From: Trifolium pratense
Taxonomy: Eukaryota > Streptophyta > Magnoliopsida > Fabales > Fabaceae
Reading direction: 5' to 3'
DNA length: 64,000 bases
NCBI RefSeq assembly: GCF_020283565.1
Contig: NC_060062.1
Span: forward strand, 32,357,164 to 32,421,163
The notes under the pieces were generated by a model. It was not told the DNA's origin, ran no database searches, and worked only from the letters and a program-made list of their open reading frames with translations. The position numbers and the translations under genes are program-made. Below, piece after piece: positions 11,165 to 24,519 of the stretch (position 1 is its first letter; every line of letters begins with the position of its first letter).

Positions 11165-12170
11165 AGAAATTAATATTTTTCAATGTATGTTTATAGTCTT
11201 GTAATTACCATTTACTACTACTACTACTCTATGGATCAAACTTCTTTGATTCTTCTAAATTATCAGCATTACATATTTGGTATCCTCGTGATTTTTTAGT
11301 TTTTTTTTCTTCCAACTTTTGACAAGTTTAAATATGCATGGCAATATATGGAATTAATATGGTGTCATAAATAAATAAATAAATTAATTTCCACACTTGC
11401 TTAAGAATTTTGTTATGGAATTTGATAAGTTTCTCTAGTTTGAGCCAAAATCTCTAGCTGAATTAAGTTTGCAACTATTCAAGTTGTTTGAATTTTTCTA
11501 CAATATCAAATGTAAATTAAATGTCTTACATTGAAGATTAGTAGAAAATTTGACATGTAAAAACAGGGGAAATTTGTCCGTTATATATCAAGTTTTAAGT
11601 ATAAACTCACTATTAGCCAAATACAAATGTGAAAGATGATCTATATTTAGAATGAGATATATTAAGTACATCAAACTTGGAAAAGAGGATGCAACACAAA
11701 TTATGTTAAAGGGTTTGCAAATTGAGCCAATTAGTTAAAGTAGTGTTGGAAGTTGTAACAACTTCAATTAGAGTTGTAGTTGAGATGTCATGAATTAGGA
11801 CTATAGTCTATAGCCAATTCCTAAAAATAAAAATATCACCTACATTGTCACTACAAACGGTACCTTGATGTGTTTGAAACTTTGCTTTTGATGTCACATG
11901 AATTGATGAAAGCAACTTAATTAAGCCAAAAGTCTTCATGATTTAGCTCTCATTTTTTAGCTACTCTACTCTAATCTAACATAGTACTCCCCCGGTCTCG
12001 GCCCGTTATATGCAAACAATATTTAAGTTAAATTCACTTATTTAGATGTTTTTTTTTTAAACACTTATTTAGAATTTTAATTACTAGTACTAACGGTTAA
12101 TTTTTTCTTAATCTAATCCAAAATAGTTGTATTTTTTAATTACGGTCCTTTATGAAAACTTATTTCATGT
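11165..12170. other. 3' flank of the OFP2-like gene
   Basis: AT-rich DNA with no supported gene. A fragment at about 11980-12050 begins ACTCCCCCGGTCTCGGCCCG and looks like one decayed end of a Stowaway-type MITE. Confidence 0.4.
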
Positions 12171-12179
12171 TTTTTTTTG

Positions 12180-12660
12180 TTACATAAGAGAAAAAAGAAA
12201 AAAGCTACAAAGGAATTTAACTAACACATCCGCACACGGATTTCCCTCACGAAGAGCATGTGAAAGAATGACTTCTCAATCATTTGCTAGTAGCTTTTGA
12301 ATACAAAGAATGTCATTCGCAAAACGGTGATGTATTGTGACCCCTTCCTTGGTTAAATTAACAGAGAGTAAAGAATGCGAGCAACAAAACACCTTACGAA
12401 AATCGCATTCCCAACATAACTTCGAGCCGTACCATATCGCCATAATCTCAGCATAAAAAATATTTTAATTTGAATCGCAACGGCTCCCTAAAAACCCCCA
12501 AATAAACTCACCACCTATGTTTCGTAACAGTCCACCATATTATGCAGTGTTATTCGAACCCAACAAACTCCCTTCCACATTAAGGCAAACAAAATCGTCT
12601 ACTGGTCGGGAACACGTCACCCGTTGATGATTCACAGCAAGCGGCGAGACTACCAACGAA
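12180..12660 (-). pseudogene. LINE ORF2 RNase H domain remnant
   Basis: The minus strand encodes, with frameshifts and stops, a recognisable plant LINE-type RNase H: a V(D/E)GSLLGSNNTA-YGGLLRN start, then GEFIWGFLGS, a YAEIMAIWYGSKLCWE helix containing the catalytic Glu, a SHSLLSVNLTKEG strand and an HALREGNPCADVLVKF C-terminus. This arrangement is typical of non-LTR retrotransposons that end ORF2 with RNase H. The catalytic region is degraded (the first Asp position reads Glu, and stop codons interrupt), so this is a dead fragment without an identifiable RT domain. Confidence 0.7.
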
Positions 12661-14118
12661 AAAATAAAAGTATCAACGCTAGTATTAACTAGAGAGTAAA
12701 TTTTCGCTACACTATAGTGTGGGTATTAAATAGTAAAATAATATGATCAAAGAGACTAATCTCTCGAGACTAGTCTTTTTAGCGTAAATTAAGTATCCTT
12801 TGCGTGCAACTGTAGAGACTAATCTCTCGAGTCTTTTGGGATCTAAATGAACGGCAAACTCTTTCGAAGAGTTTTAACTCTACTACATGCCCAAATCAAA
12901 GATCGAACTTAGGTCCTTAGTTAAAACACTTGTTAAAACATACTATCATTTCATATCAATTAATGTGTTATAAAGACTCTAAACAGATGACAAGTTTGTG
13001 TTCATAAAAAAGGAATGGAGCTAGAATTTTTAGCAATAACCATAAGATAGATAATTACAATTCATAACCCAAAACAGGCTGTTGAAACTAGAAATATTAA
13101 AGGAAATTAAGGACCACAATATAATTGAAGAAAACAGTTCATTGGTCCAACTATATACTGTATTTTATATTATTGGGAAACCTCCACATAATTACACAGT
13201 TGATAAGTCACTTTACATACAGAATTTTTTTTATTCAAGTTGATCAAGTCATGTTCCTTTCAAAAATCTACTATGGACACAGTGCAGATTCTAGCTAGCT
13301 CCACCTCAATTTTGTATTTTCTAGTCCTATAAGGTTGAAATTTATAAATTTGTGTTTCACAATTATAGTAGCATACAAAAAATTTCTTGTCACTAAATGT
13401 TCTTATAATATAGTTTACTTTAAGACCATAAAGCATCATGATTCCAAAAAGATTCAATATCACTATGCTTCAAAATGAAGGGATAAGCAGTATTATGGCC
13501 TAAAAATTAAGGACGTGCATTTAAATGATGAGAGAGACTTAGACCTAGTGATGCAAGCGACACCTTTCCTAAATAATAAGGATTCATTACTATAAACAAA
13601 TTTTAGTCCGAGTGAAAATGGAAATGGATCATTTATGTAAATTTCCGAGATTCAAACTTTGTGAATTAAAAAAATGCAGTTGAAAGAAGAGATTGTATCT
13701 ATAAATGACCAATCAGATTTTTTGACTGAAATTAGTCACCGCAAAACCGGTGAGTATTTCGTGCCAATTAATAACATGGATAAAAACAAATGATACCTTT
13801 GGATTCAAAACTCGATGATTTGTTGATATTTTGACTCCCCATAGGTGCAATAAGGTCCAACTTGAAATAGTGCAAAAGGAAACTCTATAAACTTTACTCG
13901 TGAAACTAGGTAAGGTACATGTACACCCTAAATAATTGTTTGGAATGCTTAGCCAAATTTAGAAACCATCAAATCTAATACATCAATAATTGATTGCTAT
14001 GGAGGAAATTCATGTCACCGTAAAATGCACACAAACCAACTATACCGGACTTTGTTTACTTTAGAGGTTTAGCCACATGGTCCTTGAGTCTTTATAATTG
14101 ACAATTCATTTTTGGGTC
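12661..14118. other. Intergenic, no gene seen
   Basis: AT-rich DNA between the LINE remnant and a MITE. Short open frames here have no recognisable product and irregular composition. AGAGACTAATCTCTCGAG-type short repeats occur twice (near 12758 and 12812). Confidence 0.4.
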
Positions 14119-14281
14119 ATGCTAATCGGTGTCTCCAGAGCACTGGTTAAGAAAATCAAAAAAAGAAAGTTTTGAATAGAAAATAACACATTTTAAACTT
14201 TTGAGGAGTTGATTGCACAAACTCCAATGCCAAATTACTATTTTTGCTCCTTAACCAGTGCCCGGAGGCACTGTTTAACAT
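14119..14281. mobile_element. MITE-like inverted repeat
   Basis: The left arm (GTGTCTCCAGAGCACTGGTT) pairs with the right arm (AACCAGTGCCCGGAGGCACT). A related GTGTCCTGAGAGCACTTAG end occurs at about 22847. No clear target duplication; class not assigned. Confidence 0.5.
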
Positions 14282-14453
14282 TTTCCTTCATTTTTTATCA
14301 ACACTCATCTATGTATATACTTTTTTTTTCCTCCCTTTTCCACAAGTTTCCTCTACTACTAGAAGTAATCATTTTCGAATAATGTCGAATATCAAATTGT
14401 GAGGACATCTGTCAATAGAGATTCGAACATTAGTTCGCTGCATTGTGAAAGAC

Positions 14454-15078
14454 CAGGGCCGGTCCAAGTCCAAAGCTACTAAAGTTAGGGCTTTAGGCCA
14501 CAATTATTAATACAAAAGAAATGCCTCGTATGGAACAAGGCGTGTCCAGTTCAACTGATTTTATATGCTGTAATCTTAGTCTAAAGTCATGGGTTCAAGA
14601 CATGTTATTTATTTCAATATTAAAATGTCGTATATACATACTAATCCAATAAAATAAAAAGCCTATACCATAGTATAAAAGAATTGTTAAAAACTATTTT
14701 AAAAAAAAAAGATTGTTAAAAACATATATACCAATCTTAATACATATAAATAATCAATACATTTTAATTTATTTGTCTCATGTACAAATTCTTTGAAACC
14801 AATTTCTATATTGCATTCGTTATTACATGCAGAGCAGGGCTTCATATATTCTAGCTTCAATTAGGCCTCTATTAGTGGACGGTGAAATTGGTTTCCCAAA
14901 TTACTCTATCTTTCAACTGGATATCGAGTTTAAAAAAAAAAAACTTTACTAATAACTAAAAGGTTAACATTTTATATAACTTTTTTTTATAATAACATTT
15001 TTATTCTAGATTTTTTTATTTTATAGACCTCATTTTAATATTCACTTTTAGATATCACAATATGTAGACCGGCCCTTG
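14454..15078. mobile_element. Degenerate hAT-type non-autonomous element
   Basis: The termini CAGGGCCGGTCCAAG and, in reverse, CAAGGGCCGGTCTAC are inverted repeats of the CAGGG...CCCTG type usual for hAT transposons. The interior is AT-rich and non-coding. The expected 8-bp duplication is not preserved, so the element is old. A second element with similar ends lies at 22326-22776. Confidence 0.55.
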
Positions 15079-15089
15079 CACTAGTCCTA

Positions 15090-15417
15090 GCGTCCCACAT
15101 TGAGTAGTATGAAATGTTCTATGAAAAATTTACATCACTTGTTTCTTCTCACTTGATAGCTTATACCCATCTTCAATTACTTTTATCTTTTTCAATAAAA
15201 CTAATTAATGTTATATATTTGGAAAACTTGGTACACATAACATATTAAATTTTGTTTTTTTGACATAATACATTAAATTTATTGGAAAGAGAAAGTGTGT
15301 GCAAAAAAATATGAATGTATTGAAGGATTAAAATTAAGGTATAATAGGAAGATAAGGTGCAAAAATACTAGGTGAAGTTCTCCAAATATTTGGATTCTTA
15401 TAAATGGTATCAGAGCT
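15090..15417 (+). mobile_element. LTR remnant followed by tRNA-iMet primer-binding site
   Basis: TGGTATCAGAGCT at 15405-15417 matches the primer-binding site complementary to the 3' end of plant initiator tRNA-Met. It follows LTR-like DNA beginning GTCCCACATTGAGTAG near 15091. No gag/pol is recognisable downstream, so this is probably the truncated left end of an LTR retrotransposon, lying about 330 bp beyond the stop codon of the WNK gene. Confidence 0.45.
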
Positions 15418-15747
15418 GGTTGTCGGTGGTTGGAAAGGGCTACTTATGAACGACAAACCAAAAAAATCCGAGTAAAGTATCATAGTGTGCAGGCACCAAA
15501 ACATCGATTCTCATGGACATTGACATGTATTGAACACCGGACATGCCTTAAATTTGAACATATCATAACAAATAAACGGGATAACTTTCTCAAGTCCATA
15601 ACACAAAAGACTATACATTTAATCTATTTAACTTTCAATGTTCAAGAAACACTCATTTCTAAACATTACAATATATCTTAAATTTTTTTCTACCATACCA
15701 CACTACTTTTTAAGTGTTCTTATTAAGGCAATAGATATAATCTGTGA

Positions 15748-18700
15748 CTATTTTGTAGAATCATCATAAGGTGACTGAAATCCAATATTCTCCACAGAAC
15801 CAACTGTCTTGAATTGCCTCCTTTTGTTCAACTCATCAACAAGTGATTTGTGTAGCAATTGGCTCCGCGTATCGATCAATGACCTGTTCCGTGTCAGTTT
15901 TCGGTTTTCCATCATCATCTTACCTTTACTAGGTGAAGGATTCTGTGATCCTCCTGAAACTCTATACTGGTTACAATTGTTCAACTCTTCACCAGGACAA
16001 AACCTTGTGCCTTTATTGTGATTCTTTATTAAAGGAAGTTTAGGATCTTTTCGGATTGAAGCTGCATTGTGTTCATAATCATCCATAGAATAGTAGTTCC
16101 AATTTGAATATGTCCCTTGTGAAGAGCATCTTGAACTGTTATCATCATGTAAATCATCTGCATCAAAAGGGAACAACTTGAAACGTCTAAAATACAAAGG
16201 ACCACTTTGAAACTCTTAAAGCATAAGGGACCAACTTGAAATCTAAAATAAACATAAGAGACCAAATGTGTAATTAAGCGTACGATATTTGTAATAGTGT
16301 TAGGTTTTTCAATAAGACTTCCTTATAAATGCATCACAGACATTAGAATTAAAGAAAATGTAAAATATGTTTTTATTTAGTTTTAGCCACTGTAAAATAC
16401 AAAAGTCGCGATCAAAATACATAATTTTGTATTTTATAGAGACTAAAAACGAACGAATTTTGTTTTTGTTGTCCCTTTTAAGTACTTTGCTATTATGTTG
16501 CGATTCTTGACGCTGCAAGCAAATGTGGTTGATACGTTCACAATCACAATTACGATTGAATTCGGTTATGCAAACTACTAAAACTATAATGCTTTTCGAA
16601 ACCTTCCAATAGGCCTATTAGAGAAGGAAAGAAATGATTCATGAAGAAAGAAGACATACCATGGAGCAAATAATATCCGTGTGATATTTCCTCGTTTTTA
16701 CTGACTAAATCCGGTATCAATTCTTGTAAAGATGAACTAGAAGAGAACGAGCGGAAATGCAGACGATTTTCATCGACATCATCATCTTGATAATTGAATG
16801 TATGGAAGGAATCTGAACAATCACTTTTCCATCTATGTGGTACCAAAGCAGATATCTCTCTATTAATCATATTTGCAATATCATAAGGATCCCAATCAGA
16901 AATCTCCAATTCTTTTACCATCTCCATAGCAACATCAATTGGCGTGTCGGTTAGAATATCGAAGGGAAAATATACATTCCTAACCGAACCTGCACGAATA
17001 TGAAGCAGACAATTATCGTCACATCAAATTAAAGACTAAAATGCATTCAGAAGATTATTACTACATACAATTTTTATCAGAAATTTGCACTTTGAGAAAG
17101 ATAGTATCATCTTCAGGATTCAACTTTCCAATTACTTTCATTTGAGTCTTAGAAAATTCATCTCTTAATTGAAATTTTTCCATCTCACTGTCATTCAAAA
17201 ATGGCTTCTGAATTGCTAACTTCTTGTCTGACGACGAATCATCGGCTAAAAGAAAGGGCTCAAGCAACAAATCTTTTGCAGACGGTCTCTTTGCTGCAGG
17301 CTCTAAACATTTTCCAATGAACCTCCGCGCTTCAGTATCTTCAATGCGGAAGAATGACATTGGTAGCCTTCCCTGAAATATTAAACGTCGTTCAATAAAG
17401 CATCAAATTTTACGGATATCCTGAAATTTATAATACCAGAATTCGAATTTACCGATGTCACTTTCTTATAAATCTGTGCTGGATTAGTACATTCACTATA
17501 TGGATAATCAGATGTGAGCATTTCTAATACACACATGCCGAATGAGTACACATCAGCAAGTTCATTGTATTCTTCTTCGTACATTTCCGGTGCCATGAAT
17601 TCCGGTGTACCTATCACAAAATTAGAAAATTAGGTTAATCAGTTTGAGCTAACGGTTAAAAAAGTTCAGGGACCAGAGTTCAAACCCCGTGAATAAAAAA
17701 TAGTAACAAAACAACTAATATACCGACAATTAGTTTGCAACATTAAAAAGCGAAAAAGTACTTACCTATAACACTATGAGCTGATTGAGAACCTTGAAGA
17801 ATTGCAGCTAATCCAAGATCACCAATTTTCACTTGTCCAAGATGGCCATTGACAAATATGTTATCACATTTTAGGTCTCTATGAATTACAGGTGGATCAT
17901 GGCCATGAAGAAAAACTAGGCCTTGTAAGATTTGGCGCGCCCAACTCTTTATTGCTTGTAAGCTTACTCGTTTATATTTCTTCCGGTATCTACAAGTGTT
18001 CGAAAATTATCAATTATTTTCATTCTTCAAAGAAGTAACAAAGTTGAAGACCATATATATATATAGAAAGAAAGTTAATTACTCTCTAAGTGATCCTGAT
18101 GTGAACATTTCTGTAATAAAGTTGAAGTTCTTGTTATCAATATCAATCCAAGATGTGTAGAATCGCATGATTGATCGGTGTTTGAGGGTACTTAGGAGAT
18201 GAACCTCCGAGTAAAGGCGCTGCAAATCATCGGGTGTATTAAGTACTTCATTGAGTCTAACTTGGTTCCATGCTACCTCTATTCCAAGAACCTCATCAAT
18301 TGCTTTGTATACCGTTTTCATTGCTCCTTTCCCAAGAACATCTCCAAACTAATCAATCACAAAAAATTGCAATTATTATTAATTAAAGTGGCACACATGA
18401 CCATTTTACAACCATCTCCGAGGAAATTTGAACTACGTCCCTTAAAGTTACAATGTCAAACTCTTACCTCTGAACTAACACCTTGATTATAAGGGAGACT
18501 ATTTCTTAATCATATTCACTTGATAGATAACGAAGTAACAAAAACACCAAATTTTTACTCAACTATCTAAATTTTAGGAGATTAATCATCTTAATTATGA
18601 TTTTCAATAAAAGATAAGAGATTAGTATAGCAACATATAGTTTTTAATGTCTTAATAACCTATCTTACTAAACCTAATAGCAATTTATATGGCTTAAGAT

Positions 18701-18959
18701 TTCTTACCACACTAAAAATGTGTACAAAATTGACAAGAAAAACATGTCTTTTCTAAATTAACATACTTATGTGACACAAATAATAAGCTAAAACTTGAAT
18801 GATATAAAATATGCCACAAGAAACAGAGGAAAAAACAGAGCAAAACAGAGGAAAACAGAGCATTTTAGAACTTACCCTGCCATAGCGACCAGTTGGGTCA
18901 GTTTCCACATAACAATTCTCTTCCTTGAAATCCTCCATATTTTCTCTTTTACAAAACAT
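15748..18959 (-). CDS. WNK5: WNK (with no lysine) serine/threonine kinase, WNK5-like
   Basis: Seven exons join in frame to 591 residues: 18959-18876, 18348-18083, 17989-17766, 17610-17453, 17372-17069, 16989-16660, 16157-15748; every intron is GT-AG. The WNK hallmark is clear: VAWNQV places Asn56 where other kinases have Lys, while Lys39 in the glycine-rich loop ([10 protein letters not shown]) takes over. Catalytic HRDLK has Asp155, metal-binding DLG has Asp174, and GTPEFMAPE is the activation-segment end. About residues 335-390 ([27 protein letters not shown]) match the OSR1-C/PF2-like regulatory domain. WNKs act in the cytoplasm in ion, flowering and stress signalling. The WNK5 label rests on the [12 protein letters not shown] region, the C-terminal tail and my recollection that WNK5 neighbours the nucleotidyltransferase gene. 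The start could instead be the second ATG at 18938. Intron 6 holds transposon-like repeats. Confidence 0.88.
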
Positions 18960-19879
18960 GTCTAATTGTTAGATATATACACATCAACTTAATAATCACC
19001 TACTATATTATCGTTGGCGCCACGATTCTTGATATTGCAGATAATTACAGTCAAATATAATTGATGCGGCCTCAATCTCAATTGCATTGAGATAACATAA
19101 ACATAAATAAAAATAAAAATAAAAATAAGAAACAATTCAATTTATATGAAATTATTTGAAGATGAAAGTTCTATCTAAAATTTGATTTTCTCATATTAAG
19201 GATATCCTTTATATGGTCAATGCTTTTGATTCTTTTACACATGTTTAAAACCAACCATAGTTAAGTGCTTATAATAAGTCACAAGTCACAAGCATTTGAA
19301 GTTTTTATTTGTTTGTTTTACTTATTTTTTTTCTTGTTCTATTTGGAAACGAAAGCTACACATGAAAGGCTTGCACTAGCTCAAAGTTTGACATGACATG
19401 GGAATAATTGGTATATAGATAGATAAATACTATTTGACTTGGAAATTAATGAGTTTCCGTTAATACCCTTTATATTTTAAGGGATTTTAGGGATGATAAG
19501 TGTAAAGGGTAGGGTTGTTTTGGTCATTTAGAAAGAATGAATATGGGAAAAACAATAATGCACGGCACTTGAAGAATCTATGGACACGCTTTGGTGGGTG
19601 TAGTAGTAATAGTAATCATTTTTGGGTGGAAAAGGAAAATCTAATCTACAAAACCAAAAAAAAAAAAGAAGAAGAAGAAGAACGCGGCAAAAGTAAATGA
19701 GGGGAGGTGAACGGAGAATAACAAAACTTAGAAGAATAGAAGTGTAATTTGAAGAAATTAACTTGAGGAGGTAGCATTTGGTGTACGTAGTTTAAGTGAT
19801 TGTAGCATCTTTTTAATAATGAAAATGAATGGCAACATGACATTTATCAATTTATCATGCATGTGTGGCTTATTTTATA
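18960..19879. other. WNK upstream region
   Basis: Promoter side of the WNK gene. AT-rich with an AAATAAAAATA-type simple tract at 19107-19130 and a GAA-rich run at 19660-19680. No gene recognised. Confidence 0.45.
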
Positions 19880-20140
19880 CTCCCTCCGTCCCATTTTATA
19901 ATACCTAATTTGACAAAATGTACTATTCATATGTCTTGTTTTGAAGTATTTTTCTAAAAATATATAAATATAAATATTATCATATAAGATCTTGTTTGAT
20001 TTATTTCGACGAGTATTTTTAATTTATTAAATTTTTATAATTTTTACTAATAAACAATTAAAAATATTCGTAATCAAAATTATGCATCGGTGTACATGCA
20101 GTAGTTAAATAGTTCTTATACTATTTTGGGACAAAGGGAA
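19880..20140. mobile_element. Stowaway-type MITE
   Basis: Begins CTCCCTCCGTCCC and ends GGGACAAAGGGAA, imperfect inverted repeats bordered on both sides by TA (19878-19879 and 20141-20142). This is the classic plant Stowaway/Mariner-derived MITE terminus and target site. Confidence 0.75.
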
Positions 20141-20142
20141 TA

Positions 20143-21770
20143 TATAGTACCCTTGAACATAGTTTTAATTTAAGGTATGTGTGAGATATGACTTGTCATC
20201 GGATATAGTCTCCGTACTTGCGAGCGGAAATACTTTGATTTATCTAAATTAAAATAATGATTATGTAGACATAAAGAGGAAAATGGAAAATACACATTAA
20301 ACTATGTTAGCAACCCTAACTACCTCGCCTATATCTCATCTCATATATATTAATAAAATGGAAAATAATGTTTATAAAGGGAACTAGACCTCACTCAAAA
20401 GAAAGAAAGGAGTGGTAAACTAAATAAATCTATAACAAGACATGTATAATTTATCTCTGAAGAACTCTGCCTTCCATCTGTATTGACCTTCACCCAAAAA
20501 TTCTGTAGCGTTCTCCAATAACGACAATGATTTTAGGAACATTACACAATTGGTGGCTAATTTAAAGCTGCTGTAAAATAAGTTCCTCATTTAAGCAAAA
20601 CAAGGAAAACCACCGATTTGTTTACTCATATTTGAATTTATACATCGCAGTTGTGTGCGTGAATTTTAGAGATATTTGTCACTTCGTCTATGATAAAACA
20701 AAAATGTGATTATGATATGATTTGTGATATCATAGTTTTAAAAGTTTTTTATTTTATTTTAAAGAGTCTAATGACATAACTTACACATTTAAGAAAGAAT
20801 TGTTATTATATCAACCAAAAAAATAAAAAATTGTTATTTGGAACTCGCATCATAATTCATAACATACTGGTGTCTAGTGTCCGTACAATCTTTGTTTTAA
20901 GTATAAACTACATCAACTATACATTTAAATGTAATTCATTAAGAATGGTGATTCTATTACCACCACTAGTTAAAACTTAAAATATTGGACATGCATGCAT
21001 TTAGCTACTAAATTAATAAAAGTAATAAAATGAGAAGATATCAATTTTTGTCAACATTGTGGGGTTGGTGGTGGAACCTACGGTGACTTCATCTTTGGCA
21101 TTGAAGAGGTTGTGGTTGTGCCATGTCATGTACATAGAAGGTGGGGCCAATTTATGGATAAAAACAATCTAATTAGTGAGTAAACATCGATAATGAAGAG
21201 CTTTGTGGCTGTGCCATTCATGTTATGTTGCATGAAATCCAAAAATACAGTCATTAGAGAATGAAAGCACACATTTATTTAATTTAATGATATATTCTAT
21301 TATAATAAAAGAAGTAAGACTAGTAAATTTTATATACAAGGATGGAGAAAGCTATTTCAAGAGTGAATATAAGTACAGTTAAATATTCATAAAATTAATT
21401 CTAAGATTTGATATAATGATAAAAAGATATATAGGTCTATAGATTTACGAGGGTTATGGGTTTGAACCACGCTAATATTTTTTTGGAGAAAGGTAAGTAT
21501 AATTAGAGTCATATTAACATGTGTTACATATTAAAATATTTACATATTGTATTTTTATATTTAATAATACAAAATATTTAAGGTTTAAATAGTTGAATAC
21601 ACAAATTTCTAAATAATATTTCACATTTGTTTCATTAACATGTGACATAAAAATATATGTTAACATTTTACATATAATAATTATATTTGTAAATGTTTTA
21701 AGAGTTTTAAGGTTTTTTCTGTTTTGAACTAAGATATCATCATCGATTAAACCAATTCTTTTAATTCTCC
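20143..21770. other. Intergenic, no gene seen
   Basis: AT-rich DNA with no supported reading frame, RNA gene or bounded element. Isolated tRNA-like B-box text (GGGTTTGAACCACGC near 21460) suggests a decayed SINE. Confidence 0.4.
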
Positions 21771-21779
21771 TAGGCATTG

Positions 21780-22008
21780 TTTTGCCATAGGTAAACCGTG
21801 ACTAATTGATAATTAACTCTGGCTGTAAAATTGTTACGTACAACACTTTATAAGACCGTGGCAAAAACCAAAGTTAGCCGTGGCTAAATTTTGCAACGCC
21901 AACATAGATCACCCTCAAAATTTACGTGGTAAACTTTATTAGCCACGGTCAATGACACTTCTAGCTACGATTTTGACCGCGGCTAAATAGCATTTTTTTT
22001 GTAGTGAT
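21780..22008 (-). mobile_element. Remnant end of a CACTA-type transposon
   Basis: On the minus strand the segment starts CACTACAAAAAAAATGC, the CACTA terminal signature, and carries several sub-terminal copies of a GCCGTGGCTA / TAGCCACGGT motif in both orientations (about 21790-21980), as expected of transposase-binding repeats near CACTA ends. The other terminus is not found within the window. Confidence 0.55.
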
Positions 22009-22325
22009 TTCTCAAAAGTTTTTCTCAAAAAACAAATTAATAAAATTTTATTGTTTTCGTATTTATTAAATAGTTTTATCAAACCTAAAATGATTTTTAT
22101 GTCACATTTTTAACTAAATAAACTTCAAAAAAATCTTCATGGTTTCAATTTTAATAAGTATAAAACCCTATGTAGCCCTTGAGTGGCTAGTATTATTACC
22201 ATTCTAGAATCTAGATTCTAGATTACAAATTAGTATAGTTTGGCTTTTGTGGGCTTAGGCCCCTTTGTTTCCAAAAAAAAAAGGTTTGGTTTTTGAAATT
22301 ATTTATAATCATGAATATTAAAATT

Positions 22326-22776
22326 CAGGACGGCCCCGAGTATTTGGAGGCCTGTTTGAAGTTTAAAATGGATCTTTAATAAAAATATTTTTTTTTAAAA
22401 GTTATTCTCTATTTAAATTGTAAATAACATAAAAAATAGTCATCATAGTAAATAACATCTAAAAGCGACATATTTTAATCAATGACATTAAAATACATAA
22501 TATCATTATCAACTTTACATTTTCTTGGGGGAAAAAAACTTTCTTGTAATGTTGCTTCTTTTTTTATAATCAACCGCAAGTTATTTATAAAATTAAGAGT
22601 GTGTTTATTAAATATTTTATTTTTTGAGTTATAAAATATTTTTAGTAGTAACAAAGTCATTAATTTTTTTTACATATATAAATTTTTTAATAGACCGATA
22701 TAAACAATTAGAGGCCCTAAATGTTTGAGGCCCTGTGCGGTGGCTCACCTTGCACACCCATATAGGGTCGGCCCTG
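22326..22776. mobile_element. hAT-type non-autonomous element
   Basis: Ends CAGGACGGCCC and, in reverse, CAGGGCCGACCC; 8-bp flanks TTAAAATT (22318-22325) and TTAAAAAT (22777-22784) match at 7 of 8 positions. The interior is AT-rich, with repeated GAGGCC(C/T) near the two ends. Non-coding. Confidence 0.65.
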
Positions 22777-24156
22777 TTAAAAATATATTAATCAGAGAGT
22801 AGCGGAAAGTTTAGAAGATTTTTTTATGGGTCATTTTATAAACAGTGTCCTGAGAGCACTTAGTAAGCATATTTAAAATAGAAAGAAAAGATAAAATTAA
22901 TGTTTGTAAAATAACTTATACACTTTTAAGGTGTTGAATAATGCACAAGTTCCAAAAAACATTTTCTTATTAACAAGCTTAACTTGTGTTTCGGGACACT
23001 GTATTTCTTTCTTTATTTGATGAATTCGTTTTTTTTTTTTTTTTGGACAATGTTTTATGGAAAACTTTGAAAATAATGTCCCATGAATGTCCTTTTCCAT
23101 TATTACTCTCTTATCCAAGGAATTATATTTATTATTGACTTTTTATTCCAATGTTCATCAGCACGCATCTTTTGCAAGGAGGTCCATTTAGGTTCCTGGA
23201 ATCTTATTATTTATGGTGATAATAGTGTCTTTATCATTTTGTTGACTAATAACTTGTTAGTGTGTACTATAAAATAAATCAAACCTACTTTCAAAAAAAT
23301 AATAGTTAATCAAGCCTATAAGACAGATAAATGCATGTATTTGTTTTATAAAAAAAAAAAGTATGAGTCATGAAATAGAAAAAATTGCATGTATTTGATG
23401 TTTTGTTTAACATACTCACAGTTTGTGGTTGGTAAGCGCCAACGGTAGTGGTCACTGAGTGTTATAAATTAGTGGTTGAATTTACTAAAAAAATACAGAA
23501 TTGTTTTTTTTAATTGTCCTCGTGATAATTAGCCTAGTTATTAAAGGACATCGCATTTTATATTCAGAGGTGAGAAAACAAATTATAAACCATTAGTTAT
23601 TACAGTATAAGATTAAAATGCTACTTGAAATATAAAAAATTGCTAAAATAATAAACTCGTGAAAAAATTGTTATCGATCTACACCAGGCAAAATCAGATG
23701 ACTTCGATGGTGAGATCCAAAACCGTTACAATGGTGATTGAATTTAGGTACGGTCGATAAAGTACCGGCAAAATATGTTACAACACTTTAACGTTTAGGT
23801 CAATATATGATCAATGTGGAGCGAAAGTAAAAAGTGAATTAATTGTGTACTAAGATGAATTTAAAGAAGATGATAACCGTTGAGATGAATCTAACATCCC
23901 GTAAATGTGTAAGAGTGCATATTCACGATACGTAGGAAGTGTACAATAATTATTGTGTCCTTTACCGGTGGCTTGCATAAAAAGCCTCCGTGAAGGAGTG
24001 ATTTTTTGATCGAATCTAGAGCGGTTAGGCCACGTATATTTGGGCTTGGATCAGTCGAAACAATTTTTTTTTAAGAGTCCGAAACAATTATAAAATAGGT
24101 GCTCTATTTTTTTTATAAGTTAGTGATCTATTTAAGTAAAATGAGCTTATAAACTA
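22777..24156. other. Intergenic, no gene seen
   Basis: AT-rich DNA. A block ending TGTGTACTATAAAATAAATC and then a short A-rich run near 23290 resembles a retroposon 3' end, but nothing coding is recognisable. A 17-T tract lies at about 23029-23045. Confidence 0.4.
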
Positions 24157-24277
24157 CTCCCTCCGTCTCAAAATATAAACAAAAAAGGTCAACAAAAGTG
24201 AATGTATCTGGACTAAATTTAAAACCAAATTCATCAATTTTTATTGACCATTTGCTTATATTTTAGGACGAATGGAG
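24157..24277. mobile_element. Short Stowaway-type MITE
   Basis: 121 bp between TA dinucleotides (24155-24156 and 24278-24279), beginning CTCCCTCCGTCTCAAAATAT and ending ATATTTTAGGACGAATGGAG, which are imperfect inverted repeats. Confidence 0.75.
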
Positions 24278-24519
24278 TACAAATTATATGCCGAAGCTAC
24301 AAATTTGACTTTATCAACCTCCTTCCTTTTTCTAGTTTTCCGATAGCAATAGAAAATTCTGGTGCTTGAGTTTTGTTGTGCTTCGGTGTCGATAGTTTAT
24401 TAATAGATATGGTGAACCTACAGAATACTAATAGTGAAAATTAATTTAAATTATTGTTTCCTAATTCCTATATCAAGAATAAAGTATAGTTATCACCAAA
24501 ACAAAAAAGTATAGTTAAA

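Noticed and set aside
15430..15681. 83-codon frame after the primer-binding-site-like sequence
   Set aside because: No gag-like motif and no continuation; probably decayed retrotransposon leader.
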